This document shows, piece after piece, positions 1-5,996 of a stretch of DNA of 10,751 nt. Under the pieces are notes generated by a model. The model was given only the letters and a program-made list of their open reading frames with translations, ran no database searches and was not told the origin of the DNA. Within the stretch, counting starts at the first letter, position 1. Each line of letters begins with the position of its first letter. Made by a program: the position numbers and the translations under genes. The DNA is from DATLYH01 sp035575035 (lineage in GTDB: Bacteria; Planctomycetota; Planctomycetia; Gemmatales; Gemmataceae). The DNA is taken from positions 1 to 10,751 of the forward strand of contig DATLYH010000245.1 in NCBI GenBank assembly GCA_035575035.1. Reading direction: 5' to 3'.

Positions 1-277
1 CCAGGTAGCCGGGCGACAGGTCGAGGGCCGCGACACGGGCGCCGCGCCGCGCCAGCACCACCGCCGCCATGCCATGACCGCAGCCGTAGTCCAGTACGTC
101 CAGGCCGCGGACATTGCCCAACCGCTCGAAGGCCGGGCGGATCCAGGTCTCGTGGTCCAGGTAGGAGTCGTCGTCGAAGCGCAGCTTCTCGGGGTGGAGC
201 AGGAATGTGGCGGCCCGCTCGCCTGCCTGGCGGTCGTGGAAGGTCCGCTCGCTGCTCAGGCGGTTCGTCGCACTCAT
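1..277 (-). CDS. Class I SAM-dependent methyltransferase, N-terminal part (gene runs off the left edge)
   Basis: The minus-strand frame is open from an ATG at 277-275 to the window edge, giving 92 residues of an incomplete protein. Residues 61-69 read VLDYGCGHG, the glycine-rich SAM-binding loop (motif I) of class I methyltransferases. It follows a hydrophobic strand and precedes a helix (AAVVLARRGA). ALDLSP at 84-89 fits the acidic residue that ends strand beta-2. The N-terminus (LRFDDDSYLDHETW) is typical of small-molecule methyltransferases of the UbiE/Methyltransf_11/25 type, but the substrate cannot be read from this part. The start overlaps the stop of the upstream selenoprotein gene in an ATGA, so the two are probably translationally coupled in one operon. 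The catalytic and substrate-binding C-terminal half lies outside the window. Confidence 0.85.
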   Translation of the reverse strand, partial: MSATNRLSSERTFHDRQAGERAATFLLHPEKLRFDDDSYLDHETWIRPAFERLGNVRGLDVLDYGCGHGMAAVVLARRGARVAALDLSPGYL

Positions 278-654
278 CGGCTTTTGCGGGGGGGCCGTCC
301 TTCGCTGCCCAGTACCTGTTCGTAGGCCGCTTCCTGGAAGCCAACCAGTAACGTCTTGCCCTTTTTCAGGGTCGGCGCCCGTAGGTTGCCGGTCGGTCCC
401 AGCAGATGGGCGAGCAGGGTCTCGTCGTCGGGAGGAGATTTCCGCATCTCGAAGGTGACCGTCTGTTTGCCTTTCACCACGACCACCTTGTCAGCGCTCC
501 GGGCCAAGGCAAGGGCCTCATCGCGGCCACGGCGCTCCTTGCCGGCGTCGGTCTGCTCCGCCACTTGCAGCGCATACGACTCAAGGAACCCCTGAGCCTT
601 CTTGCAACTCGTTCAGCCCTTGCGGTGATAGAGCCAGTCGATCTTGCCCGCCAT
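274..654 (-). CDS. ArsC-family (Spx/thioredoxin-fold) selenoprotein with in-frame UGA = selenocysteine at codon 14
   Basis: The ATG at 654-652 has a strong Shine-Dalgarno (AGGAAAGGA, 669-661, 6 nt spacing) and lies 14 bases after the moeB-like stop. Thirteen codons (ending LYHRKG) lead to a UGA at 615-613. The frame then continues TSCKKAQGFLE and on to a TGA at 276-274. Read through, the product is 126 residues with Sec14 and Cys17, a U-x-x-C motif at the place where ArsC/Spx/YffB proteins carry CxxC or CxxS followed by KKA. Later features also fit the fold: a VTFEMRK strand, GNLRAPT with the cis-proline position, and LLVGF near the C-terminus. A SECIS-like hairpin lies just after the UGA. 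The family is known in planctomycetes in Sec and Cys forms (established knowledge). The role is probably thiol-disulfide or similar redox chemistry in the cytoplasm; no signal peptide is seen. The stop overlaps the methyltransferase start (ATGA). The alternatives are a pseudogene or a 96-residue protein from an internal GTG at 564. Both leave the conserved upstream codons, the RBS and the Cys pairing unexplained. Confidence 0.9.
565..612 (-). promoter_or_regulatory. Bacterial SECIS-like stem-loop following the Sec UGA
   Basis: In the mRNA, the UGA (615-613) is followed by 14 nt. Then comes an 8-bp stem: 5' arm GGCUCAGG (598-591), loop GGUUC (590-586), 3' arm CUUGAGUC (585-578), all eight positions paired if G-U is allowed. 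The loop begins 22 nt after the UGA and starts with GG. Known bacterial SECIS elements have the apical loop roughly 16-37 nt downstream of the UGA with a G in the first two loop positions, and the E. coli fdhF loop is GGUCU. A possible lower stem pairs UUGCA (607-603) with UGCAA (569-565) across an asymmetric internal loop. The element would recruit SelB-Sec-tRNA. The structure was folded by eye. Confidence 0.8.
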
Positions 655-668
655 CGCGATTCCTTTCC

Positions 669-1862
669 TCAATAGATGGGCATGGTTGGATCGATTCGCT
701 GCGCCCAGGCCAGGATGCCCCCCTTGAGGTTCTTTAGTTTCGTGAATCCCTGCTGCCGAAGGAAGGCGATGGCCTTGGCGCTGCGGACGCCGCTCTTGCA
801 GTGGACGATCATCTCGCGGTCGCGGTCCAATTCGCCGAAGCGGCGCGGCAGTTCCGGCAGCGGCAGCAGCACACTGCCGGGAAGGCGGCAGATTCGGTAT
901 TCCTCCGGATTGCGCACATCGAGGATGAACACCTTCTCGCCGCGATCGAGGCGCCCCTTCAATTCCTCGACCGTGGTTTCCTCCAGCCCGTCCGCAGCCG
1001 GGGGCGGCGCCGCCTCCTGGCCGCGCACGCCGCAGAACTGCTCGTAATCGATCAGGTGAGTGATGGTCGGCTGGTCGCCGCAGATTGGGCACTTCGGGTT
1101 GCGCCGGACCTTGAACTCGCGGAAGCTCATTTGCAGGGCATCGTAAACCAGCAGCCGGCCGATCAGGGGGGTGCCCTGGCCCAGGATCAGCTTGACCGCC
1201 TCGGTCGCCTGGATGCAGCCGATCAGCCCCGGCAGGATGCCCAGCACCCCGCCCTCGGCGCAGCTCGGCACCTCGCCCGGCGGCGGCGGCTCGGGATACA
1301 GACAGCGGTAGCACGGGCCGTAGGGCGGCCAGAAGACCGACGCCTGCCCGTCGAAGCGGAAGATGCTGCCGTAGACGTTCGGCTTCTTCTGGAGCACGCA
1401 GACGTCATTGACCAGGTAGCGCGTCGGGAAGTTGTCGGTGCCATCGATGATGATGTCATACGGCTCACAGATCGCCATTGCATTGGCCGAGGTCAGGCGC
1501 GTCTCGTACAGGTCGATCTGCACTTCGGGGTTGATAGCATTGAGCCGCTCCTTGGCCGACTGGAGCTTGGACCGGCCGACGTCGGGGGTGCCGTGCAGCA
1601 CCTGCCGTTGGAGATTGCTGAAATCGACCACATCAAAATCGACCAGCCCGATGCGGCCGATGCCGGCGGCGGCCAGGTACAGGCCCAACGGCGAGCCGAG
1701 TCCGCCGGCGCCGATCAAGAGCACGCTGGCAGCCTTGAGCCGCTTCTGCCCTTCCATGCCGACTTCCGGCATGATCAGGTGCCGGCTATAGCGGGCGATT
1801 TCTTGTTGCGAGAGGCTGACATGCTCGGTGCGGGCGATGACAGGATCGAGGGAAAGAGGCAT
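669..1862 (-). CDS. moeB: MoeB/ThiF-type adenylyltransferase fused to a C-terminal rhodanese (sulfurtransferase) domain
   Basis: The product is 397 residues. It is an E1-like enzyme that would adenylate the C-terminal glycine of a ubiquitin-like sulfur carrier (MoaD, ThiS or similar), with the rhodanese domain supplying sulfur for thiocarboxylate formation. This is the MoeBR/MoeZ/Uba4 arrangement. The N-terminal signature RYSRHLIMPEVG is at 24-35, the ATP loop GAGGLG at 51-56, NLQRQ at 83-87 and DGTDN at 140-144. Zinc cysteines are C184/C187 and C258/C261. The rhodanese domain spans about 285-397, with its active-site loop beginning at Cys355 (CKSGVRS). I chose the ATG at 1862; the frame stays open further upstream across fabF, but that part is a shadow. 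The Shine-Dalgarno is weak (GGGA). The gene lies 65 bases after fabF and 14 before the selenoprotein. No MoaD or ThiS gene is in the window, so the pathway (molybdopterin, thiamine or another thio-cofactor) is unresolved. Confidence 0.93.
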   Translation of the reverse strand: MPLSLDPVIARTEHVSLSQQEIARYSRHLIMPEVGMEGQKRLKAASVLLIGAGGLGSPLGLYLAAAGIGRIGLVDFDVVDFSNLQRQVLHGTPDVGRSKLQSAKERLNAINPEVQIDLYETRLTSANAMAICEPYDIIIDGTDNFPTRYLVNDVCVLQKKPNVYGSIFRFDGQASVFWPPYGPCYRCLYPEPPPPGEVPSCAEGGVLGILPGLIGCIQATEAVKLILGQGTPLIGRLLVYDALQMSFREFKVRRNPKCPICGDQPTITHLIDYEQFCGVRGQEAAPPPAADGLEETTVEELKGRLDRGEKVFILDVRNPEEYRICRLPGSVLLPLPELPRRFGELDRDREMIVHCKSGVRSAKAIAFLRQQGFTKLKNLKGGILAWAQRIDPTMPIY

Positions 1863-1886
1863 GGTGTAAGTCCCAGGAGCCCCAAG

Positions 1887-1914
1887 GCCCAGAGGGTGCA
1901 ACCCCTCTCTGGGC
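1887..1914 (-). repeat. Hairpin between fabF and the moeB-like gene
   Basis: The fabF-moeB gap (1863-1927) contains an inverted repeat: GCCCAGA with TCTGGGC, plus an inner GGG with CCC, around a 6-nt loop. There is no U-tract on the minus-strand transcript, so it does not look like a classical intrinsic terminator. It may set relative mRNA stability or partly attenuate transcription into the downstream genes. Confidence 0.45.
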
Positions 1915-1927
1915 TTGAAGGTGATGC

Positions 1928-3166
1928 CTAATTCAGCGCCCCGACCACCAGGCAGCAGTTGTGTCCGCCGAAGCCGAAACTGTTGGAGATGGCCCGGCGC
2001 ACCCGCATCTCGCGGGCGGTGTTGGGCACGTAATCCAGGTCGCACTTGGGGTCGGGCGTCTGGTAGTTGATCGTCGGGTGGACCAGGTTGTGCCGGATGG
2101 CCAGCACCGTTGCGATCAGCTCCACGCCGCCGGAGGCCCCGAGCAGGTGGCCGATCATGCTCTTGGTGCTGCTGACGGCCAGACGGCGGGCGTGGTTGCC
2201 GAAGACCTGCTTGATCGCCAGCGTCTCGGCCTCGTCGCCCAGCTCGGTGCCGGTGCCGTGGGCATTGACGTACTGCACGTCCTCCGGGTTGATTCGGGCG
2301 TCGCGCAGGGCTGCCTGCATGGCCCGGGCGGCGCCGGCCCCGCACGGGTGCGGCGCCGTGATATGGTGGGCGTCGGCCGTGCTGCCGCAGCCGAGCAACT
2401 CGGCGTAGATGGCCGCGCCGCGCCGGCGGGCGTGCTCCAATTCCTCCAGCACCAGCACACCAGCCCCTTCGCTGAGGACGAAGCCGTCGCGGTCCTTGTC
2501 GAACGGCCGGCTCGCTGCCGGCGGATCATCGTTGCGCTGCGACAGCGCCCGGGCAGCGATGAACCCGCCCAGGCCCATCGGCGTGATCGCCGCCTCCGAG
2601 CCGCCGGTGATCATGACGTCGGCGTAGTCCCCCTGGATGGCGCGGAGGGCGTCGCCGATGGCGTGGGCCGCCGAGGCGCAGGCCGTCGAGACCGCCGTGT
2701 TCGGTCCACACAGGCCGAAGTGGATGGAGATATGCCCCGGGGCGGCATTGACGATCATCTTGGGGATGACGAACGGACTGATCTTGCCCGGGCCGCCGCT
2801 GAGGTAGCGGCCGTGCTGTTCCTCGAACTCGTTCAGGCCGCCGATACCGCTGCCGAGGATGCAGCCGCAGCGGTAGGGATCCTCCCGGCTGAAGTCCAGC
2901 CCGCTGTCGGCCACGGCGGCAATGGCCGCCGCCATGGCGAACTGGGTGAAACGGTCAAGGCGGCGCGCGGTCTTAGGGTCCAGGAACGACTCGGGGTCGA
3001 AGCCCTTGACCTCGCCGCCGATCTTGACCTTGAAGGCGCTGGTGTCGAACTGCTCGATCAGGCCGATGCCGCTCCGGCCGGCGCACAACCCTTCCCAGTA
3101 CCCCTTGACATCAAGGGCCAGCGGGTTGACCGTCCCCAGGCCGGTGATGACAACACGGCGGGTCAT
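1928..3166 (-). CDS. fabF: Beta-ketoacyl-ACP synthase II (KAS II)
   Basis: The product is 412 residues, the usual FabF length. It catalyses the decarboxylative condensation of malonyl-ACP with acyl-ACP in cytosolic type II fatty acid synthesis. The Cys-His-His triad is visible: Cys163 in STACASAAH (160-168), His303 in NAHGTGT (301-307) and His340 in KSMIGHLLGASG (335-346). The N-terminal strand VVITGLGTVNPL (5-16) and C-terminal NSFGFGGHN are also family hallmarks. The ATG overlaps the acpP stop in an ATGA, so carrier protein and synthase are probably translated in a coupled way. Given the adjacent acpP, primary fatty acid synthesis is more likely than a polyketide role. Confidence 0.97.
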   Translation of the reverse strand: MTRRVVITGLGTVNPLALDVKGYWEGLCAGRSGIGLIEQFDTSAFKVKIGGEVKGFDPESFLDPKTARRLDRFTQFAMAAAIAAVADSGLDFSREDPYRCGCILGSGIGGLNEFEEQHGRYLSGGPGKISPFVIPKMIVNAAPGHISIHFGLCGPNTAVSTACASAAHAIGDALRAIQGDYADVMITGGSEAAITPMGLGGFIAARALSQRNDDPPAASRPFDKDRDGFVLSEGAGVLVLEELEHARRRGAAIYAELLGCGSTADAHHITAPHPCGAGAARAMQAALRDARINPEDVQYVNAHGTGTELGDEAETLAIKQVFGNHARRLAVSSTKSMIGHLLGASGGVELIATVLAIRHNLVHPTINYQTPDPKCDLDYVPNTAREMRVRRAISNSFGFGGHNCCLVVGALN

Positions 3167-3426
3167 TTCCAGCCCTTTTCCTTTTCCTTGGCGGCGGTTT
3201 CGCGCTCGATGTAGTCGATCGCCTCGCCGACCGTCTTGATCTTCTCCGCCTGGTCGTCCGGAATGGTGATCTCGAATTCCTCCTCCAGCTCCATGACTAA
3301 CTCGACGATGTCGAGCGAGTCGGCCCCCACGTCCTCGGTGAACGACGTATTACGGGTGACCTGTTCCTTGTTCACGCCGAGGTTCTCACAGACGATCTCG
3401 ATGACACGTTCTTCAACGGAAGGCAC
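3163..3426 (-). CDS. acpP: Acyl carrier protein, GTG start
   Basis: This is an 87-residue acidic carrier protein that holds growing acyl chains on a 4'-phosphopantetheine arm. The attachment serine is Ser37 in the motif GADSLD, followed by the conserved helix IVELVMELEEEFEI. I chose the GTG at 3426-3424 because a strong GGGAGGA Shine-Dalgarno (3440-3434) lies 7 nt upstream and the protein then starts at the normal family position (PSVEERVIEIV). An open extension to 3588 is rejected. The C-terminus has a slightly long lysine-rich tail (AAKEKEKGWK). The stop overlaps the fabF ATG. A promoter-like sequence lies about 180 bases upstream. Confidence 0.96.
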   Translation of the reverse strand: MPSVEERVIEIVCENLGVNKEQVTRNTSFTEDVGADSLDIVELVMELEEEFEITIPDDQAEKIKTVGEAIDYIERETAAKEKEKGWK

Positions 3427-3606
3427 GTTTGATTCCTCCCAAAGCGGACCCGGGTCGAGCCGCGAACGGTGGCCGGCCGGCAACTCCTCTGGGGAAACAA
3501 CCGCGGTCGAAGGGAGGCAAGGAGGCCGCCACCTCGCCTTGGCTGCCTTCGCTTTCCTCAGAGGCCGCCGATCGGCGTTATGTACCACAGCCCCTACGCA
3601 ACGGGC

Positions 3607-3634
3607 AAGGTATCTTGGCCCCCGCGCAAGTCAA
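3607..3634 (-). promoter_or_regulatory. Sigma70-like promoter for the acpP-fabF operon
   Basis: The minus strand has TTGACT (3634-3629), a 16-base spacer, then TACCTT (3612-3607). The -35 box matches 5 of 6 positions and the -10 box is weak. Transcription from here would give a leader of about 175 nt before the acpP GTG. The leader holds a 12-bp palindrome (CGCCGATCGGCG) and no recognised riboswitch. Confidence 0.5.
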
Positions 3635-3956
3635 GCAGAAAGGGCGAACGGCTGCGCCGAAGTAAATGAAAAATTACAGAGAACAGGGGAAAAAGGAAAG
3701 GGCCCTCCCCCTACAACCCCTTTTCTCCATCTTGTCCAACCAGGCTGACGGCGCCCGGCCAGGCAACAGGGAGCAATCTCAACCGCCGGGCGTTCGCCCC
3801 TATCCTGCCGGACCGCCCGGGGCCCCTGTTCAGACAATCGACCGGGTGGCGGACGGGCTTGAGTCCCTGGGGCGGAGCGCAGCAATGCCCCGGGATGCTG
3901 CGCCGGGGCTTCGAAGACTCAGCTCCGGCCACCGGTCCGGAACCATTGGTCGGGGA
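3635..3956. other. Gene-free stretch between rpmF and the acpP promoter
   Basis: Together with the acpP leader, this makes a gap of about 530 bases between the L32 stop and the acpP start. No reading frame here looks like a real protein. I see only short GC-rich inverted repeats (for example around 3924-3942) and no clear intrinsic terminator with a U-tract. In many bacteria plsX and fab genes sit between rpmF and acpP; they are absent here. Confidence 0.5.
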
Positions 3957-4139
3957 TCACTTCTCTTTTTCCGGCACGACCTCGCGATTCTGATAGAAGC
4001 CGCAGTTGGGGCAGACGCGGTGCGGCAGCACCGGCTGCTCACAGTGCGGGCAGTACTGGATCTGCAAGGGCTTGATGTGCAGATGGCTGCGCCGCTTCCC
4101 TTGGCGGGCGCGGGAGGTTCGTCGCTTGGGGACTGCCAT
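3957..4139 (-). CDS. rpmF: 50S ribosomal protein L32
   Basis: The product is 60 residues and begins MAVPKRRTSRARQGKRR, the near-universal L32 start that binds 23S rRNA at the large-subunit surface. A zinc ribbon follows: C30-P-H-C33 and C43-P-N-C46, then GFYQNREV. It is the zinc-binding (C+) form of L32. Such forms can be substituted by cysteine-free paralogues under zinc limitation in other bacteria; no paralogue is seen here. The frame stays open upstream of the ATG, but the promoter at 4180-4208 puts the transcript start at about 4173, so translation begins at this ATG. The Shine-Dalgarno is weak (GGATAGG). Confidence 0.97.
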   Translation of the reverse strand: MAVPKRRTSRARQGKRRSHLHIKPLQIQYCPHCEQPVLPHRVCPNCGFYQNREVVPEKEK

Positions 4140-4553
4140 ATTGCCTATCCGGTAGGAGATTTTCGGTAACAAAAAGATCATGGTAGGGACAGCAGGAACC
4201 TTCGTCAAGTCAGTCGGCCACCGGGGGTGCAGCGAAGGGTGTAGCTGCCAAACCGGGGCGAGTTTTAGGCCACCAGACGCACCTGCCGCTCCAAAGAGTG
4301 CGGTGCGTTTTGTTTTGGCGGGCGGCGCGCACGCGGCGGATGCCCTCGGCGCCTGCGTATCCAGGTAATCGGCCAGCGCTTCCCCCAACGCATCCGCATA
4401 CTTTTGCCTTTGCCGGGGCGCGGTCCTGTCCAGGACGAAGCGCACCCATTCGGTGAAGGTCGCATGAAAGGCCCGTGCCGTTTGGGGTTCTTCAAGATCT
4501 GGAATTGGGTTGCTGTCGGGGAAGTCGAGAGACGAGCTTTCGGTCATGGCCAT
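4140..4553 (-). CDS. Possible small hypothetical gene or gene remnant upstream of rpmF
   Basis: From an ATG at 4553 (or 4547) the minus frame reads a plausible, mixed-charge sequence for about 65 residues (including ARAFHATFTEWVRFVLDRT and QKYADALGEALADYLDTQ). After that it becomes low-complexity and never meets a stop before running in frame into rpmF. The first half looks helical and protein-like. The second half overlaps the rpmF promoter and looks non-coding. One neighbouring frame ends at 4265, so an eroded or frameshifted gene is possible. No Shine-Dalgarno precedes the ATG. I do not recognise a family; DUF177/YceD often sits here in other bacteria, but its motifs are not visible. The 3' end given is only the limit of the open frame before L32. 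Confidence 0.25.
4180..4208 (-). promoter_or_regulatory. Sigma70-like promoter for rpmF
   Basis: The minus strand has TTGACG (4208-4203), an exact 17-base spacer, then TACCAT (4185-4180). The matches are 5/6 and 4/6 to consensus. The predicted start is about 4173, giving a leader of some 34 nt to the rpmF ATG. The same -10 hexamer, TACCAT, appears in the proposed alaS promoter. Confidence 0.65.
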
Positions 4554-4674
4554 GAGCCAGACTTGGGATGAGCTGCTCGGGGACGTAGGACTGCGGTATA
4601 TCAACCTGGGTGACGGAAATGCCTGCTCCTCCACGCAAAGGCGACCTGGGGAAGAAACTCGCCCGTCTCCGCGG

Positions 4675-4755
4675 GGCTCATGGGCCCAAGGGGGTGATCC
4701 GACCGTTCCCAAGGCCCAACACCGCCGCTCATCACCCGGCATGGGCCCATGAGCC
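4675..4755 (-). repeat. Long inverted repeat just downstream of the DUF3500 gene (candidate terminator)
   Basis: The arms at 4675-4688 and 4742-4755 are perfect 14-bp inverted copies (GGCTCATGGGCCCA and its complement). Pairing resumes inside with GGGTGAT against ATCACCC after a small mismatched patch, giving about 22 paired bases in all around a loop of some 32 nt. It begins 11 bases after the DUF3500 stop on the transcribed strand, so it could end or stabilise that transcript. No U-run follows. The rest of 4554-4765 shows no gene. Confidence 0.55.
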
Positions 4756-4765
4756 AAGGTCATCT

Positions 4766-5806
4766 TCAGGTCAGCTTGCTGGAAATGTTGACATAGGTGT
4801 GGACGTGCGGCAGCACGCGGTAGTTCCAGACGAAGCCCGGCCCTTCCAGGCGCCAGAAGTGCCAGCGCTGGTTATCGTTCATGTTGGCGTCTTCGTAGAA
4901 GGCCAGGTGGATCCGCTCCATGCCGCCGTTGACCTTAATGATCTCCATGACCTCGTCCACATCTTCCTTGCGGTACGGCGAAAGGATGTCGCGCATCACC
5001 TTCTCGACCAGCTGGCGCTGGTCGCGGGTCAGTTCCTGGATGCTGATGCCGGGGTGGGGCTCGCCGGGCTTGCGGAAGCGCACCGACGGGGCATGCTCGC
5101 CGGGAGTGCCGGGGACGATCGCCTTCTTGCGCTGCGCCTCGGAAAGGGCATCAAAGACGCTCAACACGCTCTTGGTCTGGTAGAAGAAGACGTTGCGGTC
5201 GCTGTAGCCGTTGGGGCTATGGCCGTAGTACATCGGGCCGCCGAACGCCGCCCCTTCCTCCGAGTTGCCGTCGCAGCGGACGGTCAGGTGGTGGCCGGCG
5301 AAGACCAGGGCGAACTTCTTGCCGTCGGCCGGCTCCCCGAAGATGGTCGCGCCGATGCCGTCGAATGAGCCGCTGCTGTCGAAGTTGCCGTTGCGGCTGA
5401 TCCGCCGGTAGCCCTCCTCGTCGGAACAGATCGCCTTGAGGATGCGCTCCAGCAGTTCCTGCTGCGGCTTGGTGTAGACCTCACCGATCCGCTTGCCGAT
5501 CGGCCGGTTGTACATACCCAGGCGGGTGGGGATGCCCTTGGCGGCGCCGTGATCCCAGGGGAGGACGGCCTCGGCCTTCTGCTCGCTGCTGAGGCTGGCG
5601 TACAGCTCGCGGATCATGGCCTCGGCCGGCTTGGCGGGCCGGTCGCTGGCCCGGGCCTTCGGCGCTGCGGCAGCCGCGCCCCCCAGCGCCACCAGGGCGG
5701 CCGCTTGCCCGCCGACAACGCGGATGAACTCTCGGCGGTCGAGGGCCTCGTCCTGCTCCAGGTCCGCACACTCCGGGCAGTAGGGCTGGTCGTGGTTCGG
5801 CAACAT
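4766..5806 (-). CDS. DUF3500-family protein with twin-arginine signal
   Basis: The product is 346 residues. The N-terminus carries a Tat-type signal: DRREFIRVVGG (23-33) with the arginine pair at 24-25, then a hydrophobic alanine-rich stretch (34-48) and a likely AKA/ARA cleavage around 50-53. Export of a folded protein is therefore inferred. The mature part matches the DUF3500 pattern as I recall it: MYNRPIG near 98-104, FGEPADGKKFALVFAGHHLTV (156-176) with a His pair at 172-173, and FGG-PMYYGHSP (188-198). The C-terminal half has WRLEGPGFVWNYR and a histidine pair (HVH). The biochemical function of DUF3500 is not established. The ATG at 5806 has GGGAG 6 nt upstream; the open extension to 5902 lacks support. 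A CPEC pair (C10, C13) sits unusually in the n-region of the signal. Confidence 0.8.
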   Translation of the reverse strand: MLPNHDQPYCPECADLEQDEALDRREFIRVVGGQAAALVALGGAAAAAPKARASDRPAKPAEAMIRELYASLSSEQKAEAVLPWDHGAAKGIPTRLGMYNRPIGKRIGEVYTKPQQELLERILKAICSDEEGYRRISRNGNFDSSGSFDGIGATIFGEPADGKKFALVFAGHHLTVRCDGNSEEGAAFGGPMYYGHSPNGYSDRNVFFYQTKSVLSVFDALSEAQRKKAIVPGTPGEHAPSVRFRKPGEPHPGISIQELTRDQRQLVEKVMRDILSPYRKEDVDEVMEIIKVNGGMERIHLAFYEDANMNDNQRWHFWRLEGPGFVWNYRVLPHVHTYVNISSKLT

Positions 5807-5884
5807 GTGATACTCCCAGTTTGGAAAAGAGGTGGGGCCGTCGGTCCCCCCACGGGTGGCGCACGCCCCATCCACCTGCCCCCG

Positions 5885-5913
5885 ATGATCCTCCCCCGTC
5901 ACCCTCCTGTCAA
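5885..5913 (-). promoter_or_regulatory. Sigma70-like promoter for the DUF3500 gene
   Basis: The minus strand has a perfect TTGACA (5913-5908), a 17-base spacer and GATCAT (5890-5885, 4/6). The predicted leader is about 70 nt to the ATG at 5806. Confidence 0.6.
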
Positions 5914-5930
5914 GGGGCCGGTTTTCTTCC

Positions 5931-5960
5931 TTGGAAGCGCCCCTCGCCGGCCGCTACACT
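5931..5960 (+). promoter_or_regulatory. Weak sigma70-like promoter for the pectate-lyase-like gene
   Basis: TTGGAA (5931-5936), an 18-base spacer and TACACT (5955-5960) each match consensus at 4 of 6 positions. The start would fall near 5967, some 30 nt before the ATG. It is back-to-back with the DUF3500 promoter, so the two divergent genes share a short control region. Confidence 0.4.
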
Positions 5961-5996
5961 GACTCAGTTGAAACTCGTCTCCTTGAGGACCTGATC

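Noticed and set aside
613..615. In-frame TGA taken as a true stop, making the small gene a pseudogene or a 96-residue protein starting at a GTG at 564
   Set aside because: The codons before the TGA have an ideal RBS and spacing after moeB, the reading frame continues with family-conserved sequence directly after it, and a SECIS-like hairpin sits at the right distance.
1887..1914. Intrinsic terminator between fabF and moeB
   Set aside because: The hairpin is real but lacks a U-tract on the minus-strand transcript, so it is listed only as a hairpin.
1863..2345. N-terminal extension of the moeB-like frame to 2345
   Set aside because: It is antiparallel-free but lies in another frame of fabF on the same strand, is low-complexity (Arg/Pro/Gly rich), and the ATG at 1862 gives the normal E1-like N-terminus.
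801..3214. Long plus-strand frames opposite moeB and fabF (801-1931 and 1961-3214)
   Set aside because: They are antisense shadows typical of high-GC DNA; the minus strand carries complete, motif-rich proteins there.
3427..3588. Longer acpP starting at 3588
   Set aside because: The extension has no family similarity, and the GTG at 3426 has a strong Shine-Dalgarno at ideal spacing.
5931..5996. TTG start at 5931 for the pectate-lyase-like gene
   Set aside because: The ATG at 5997 has GAGGA at good spacing and begins a clean signal peptide; the earlier TTG overlaps the proposed -35 box.
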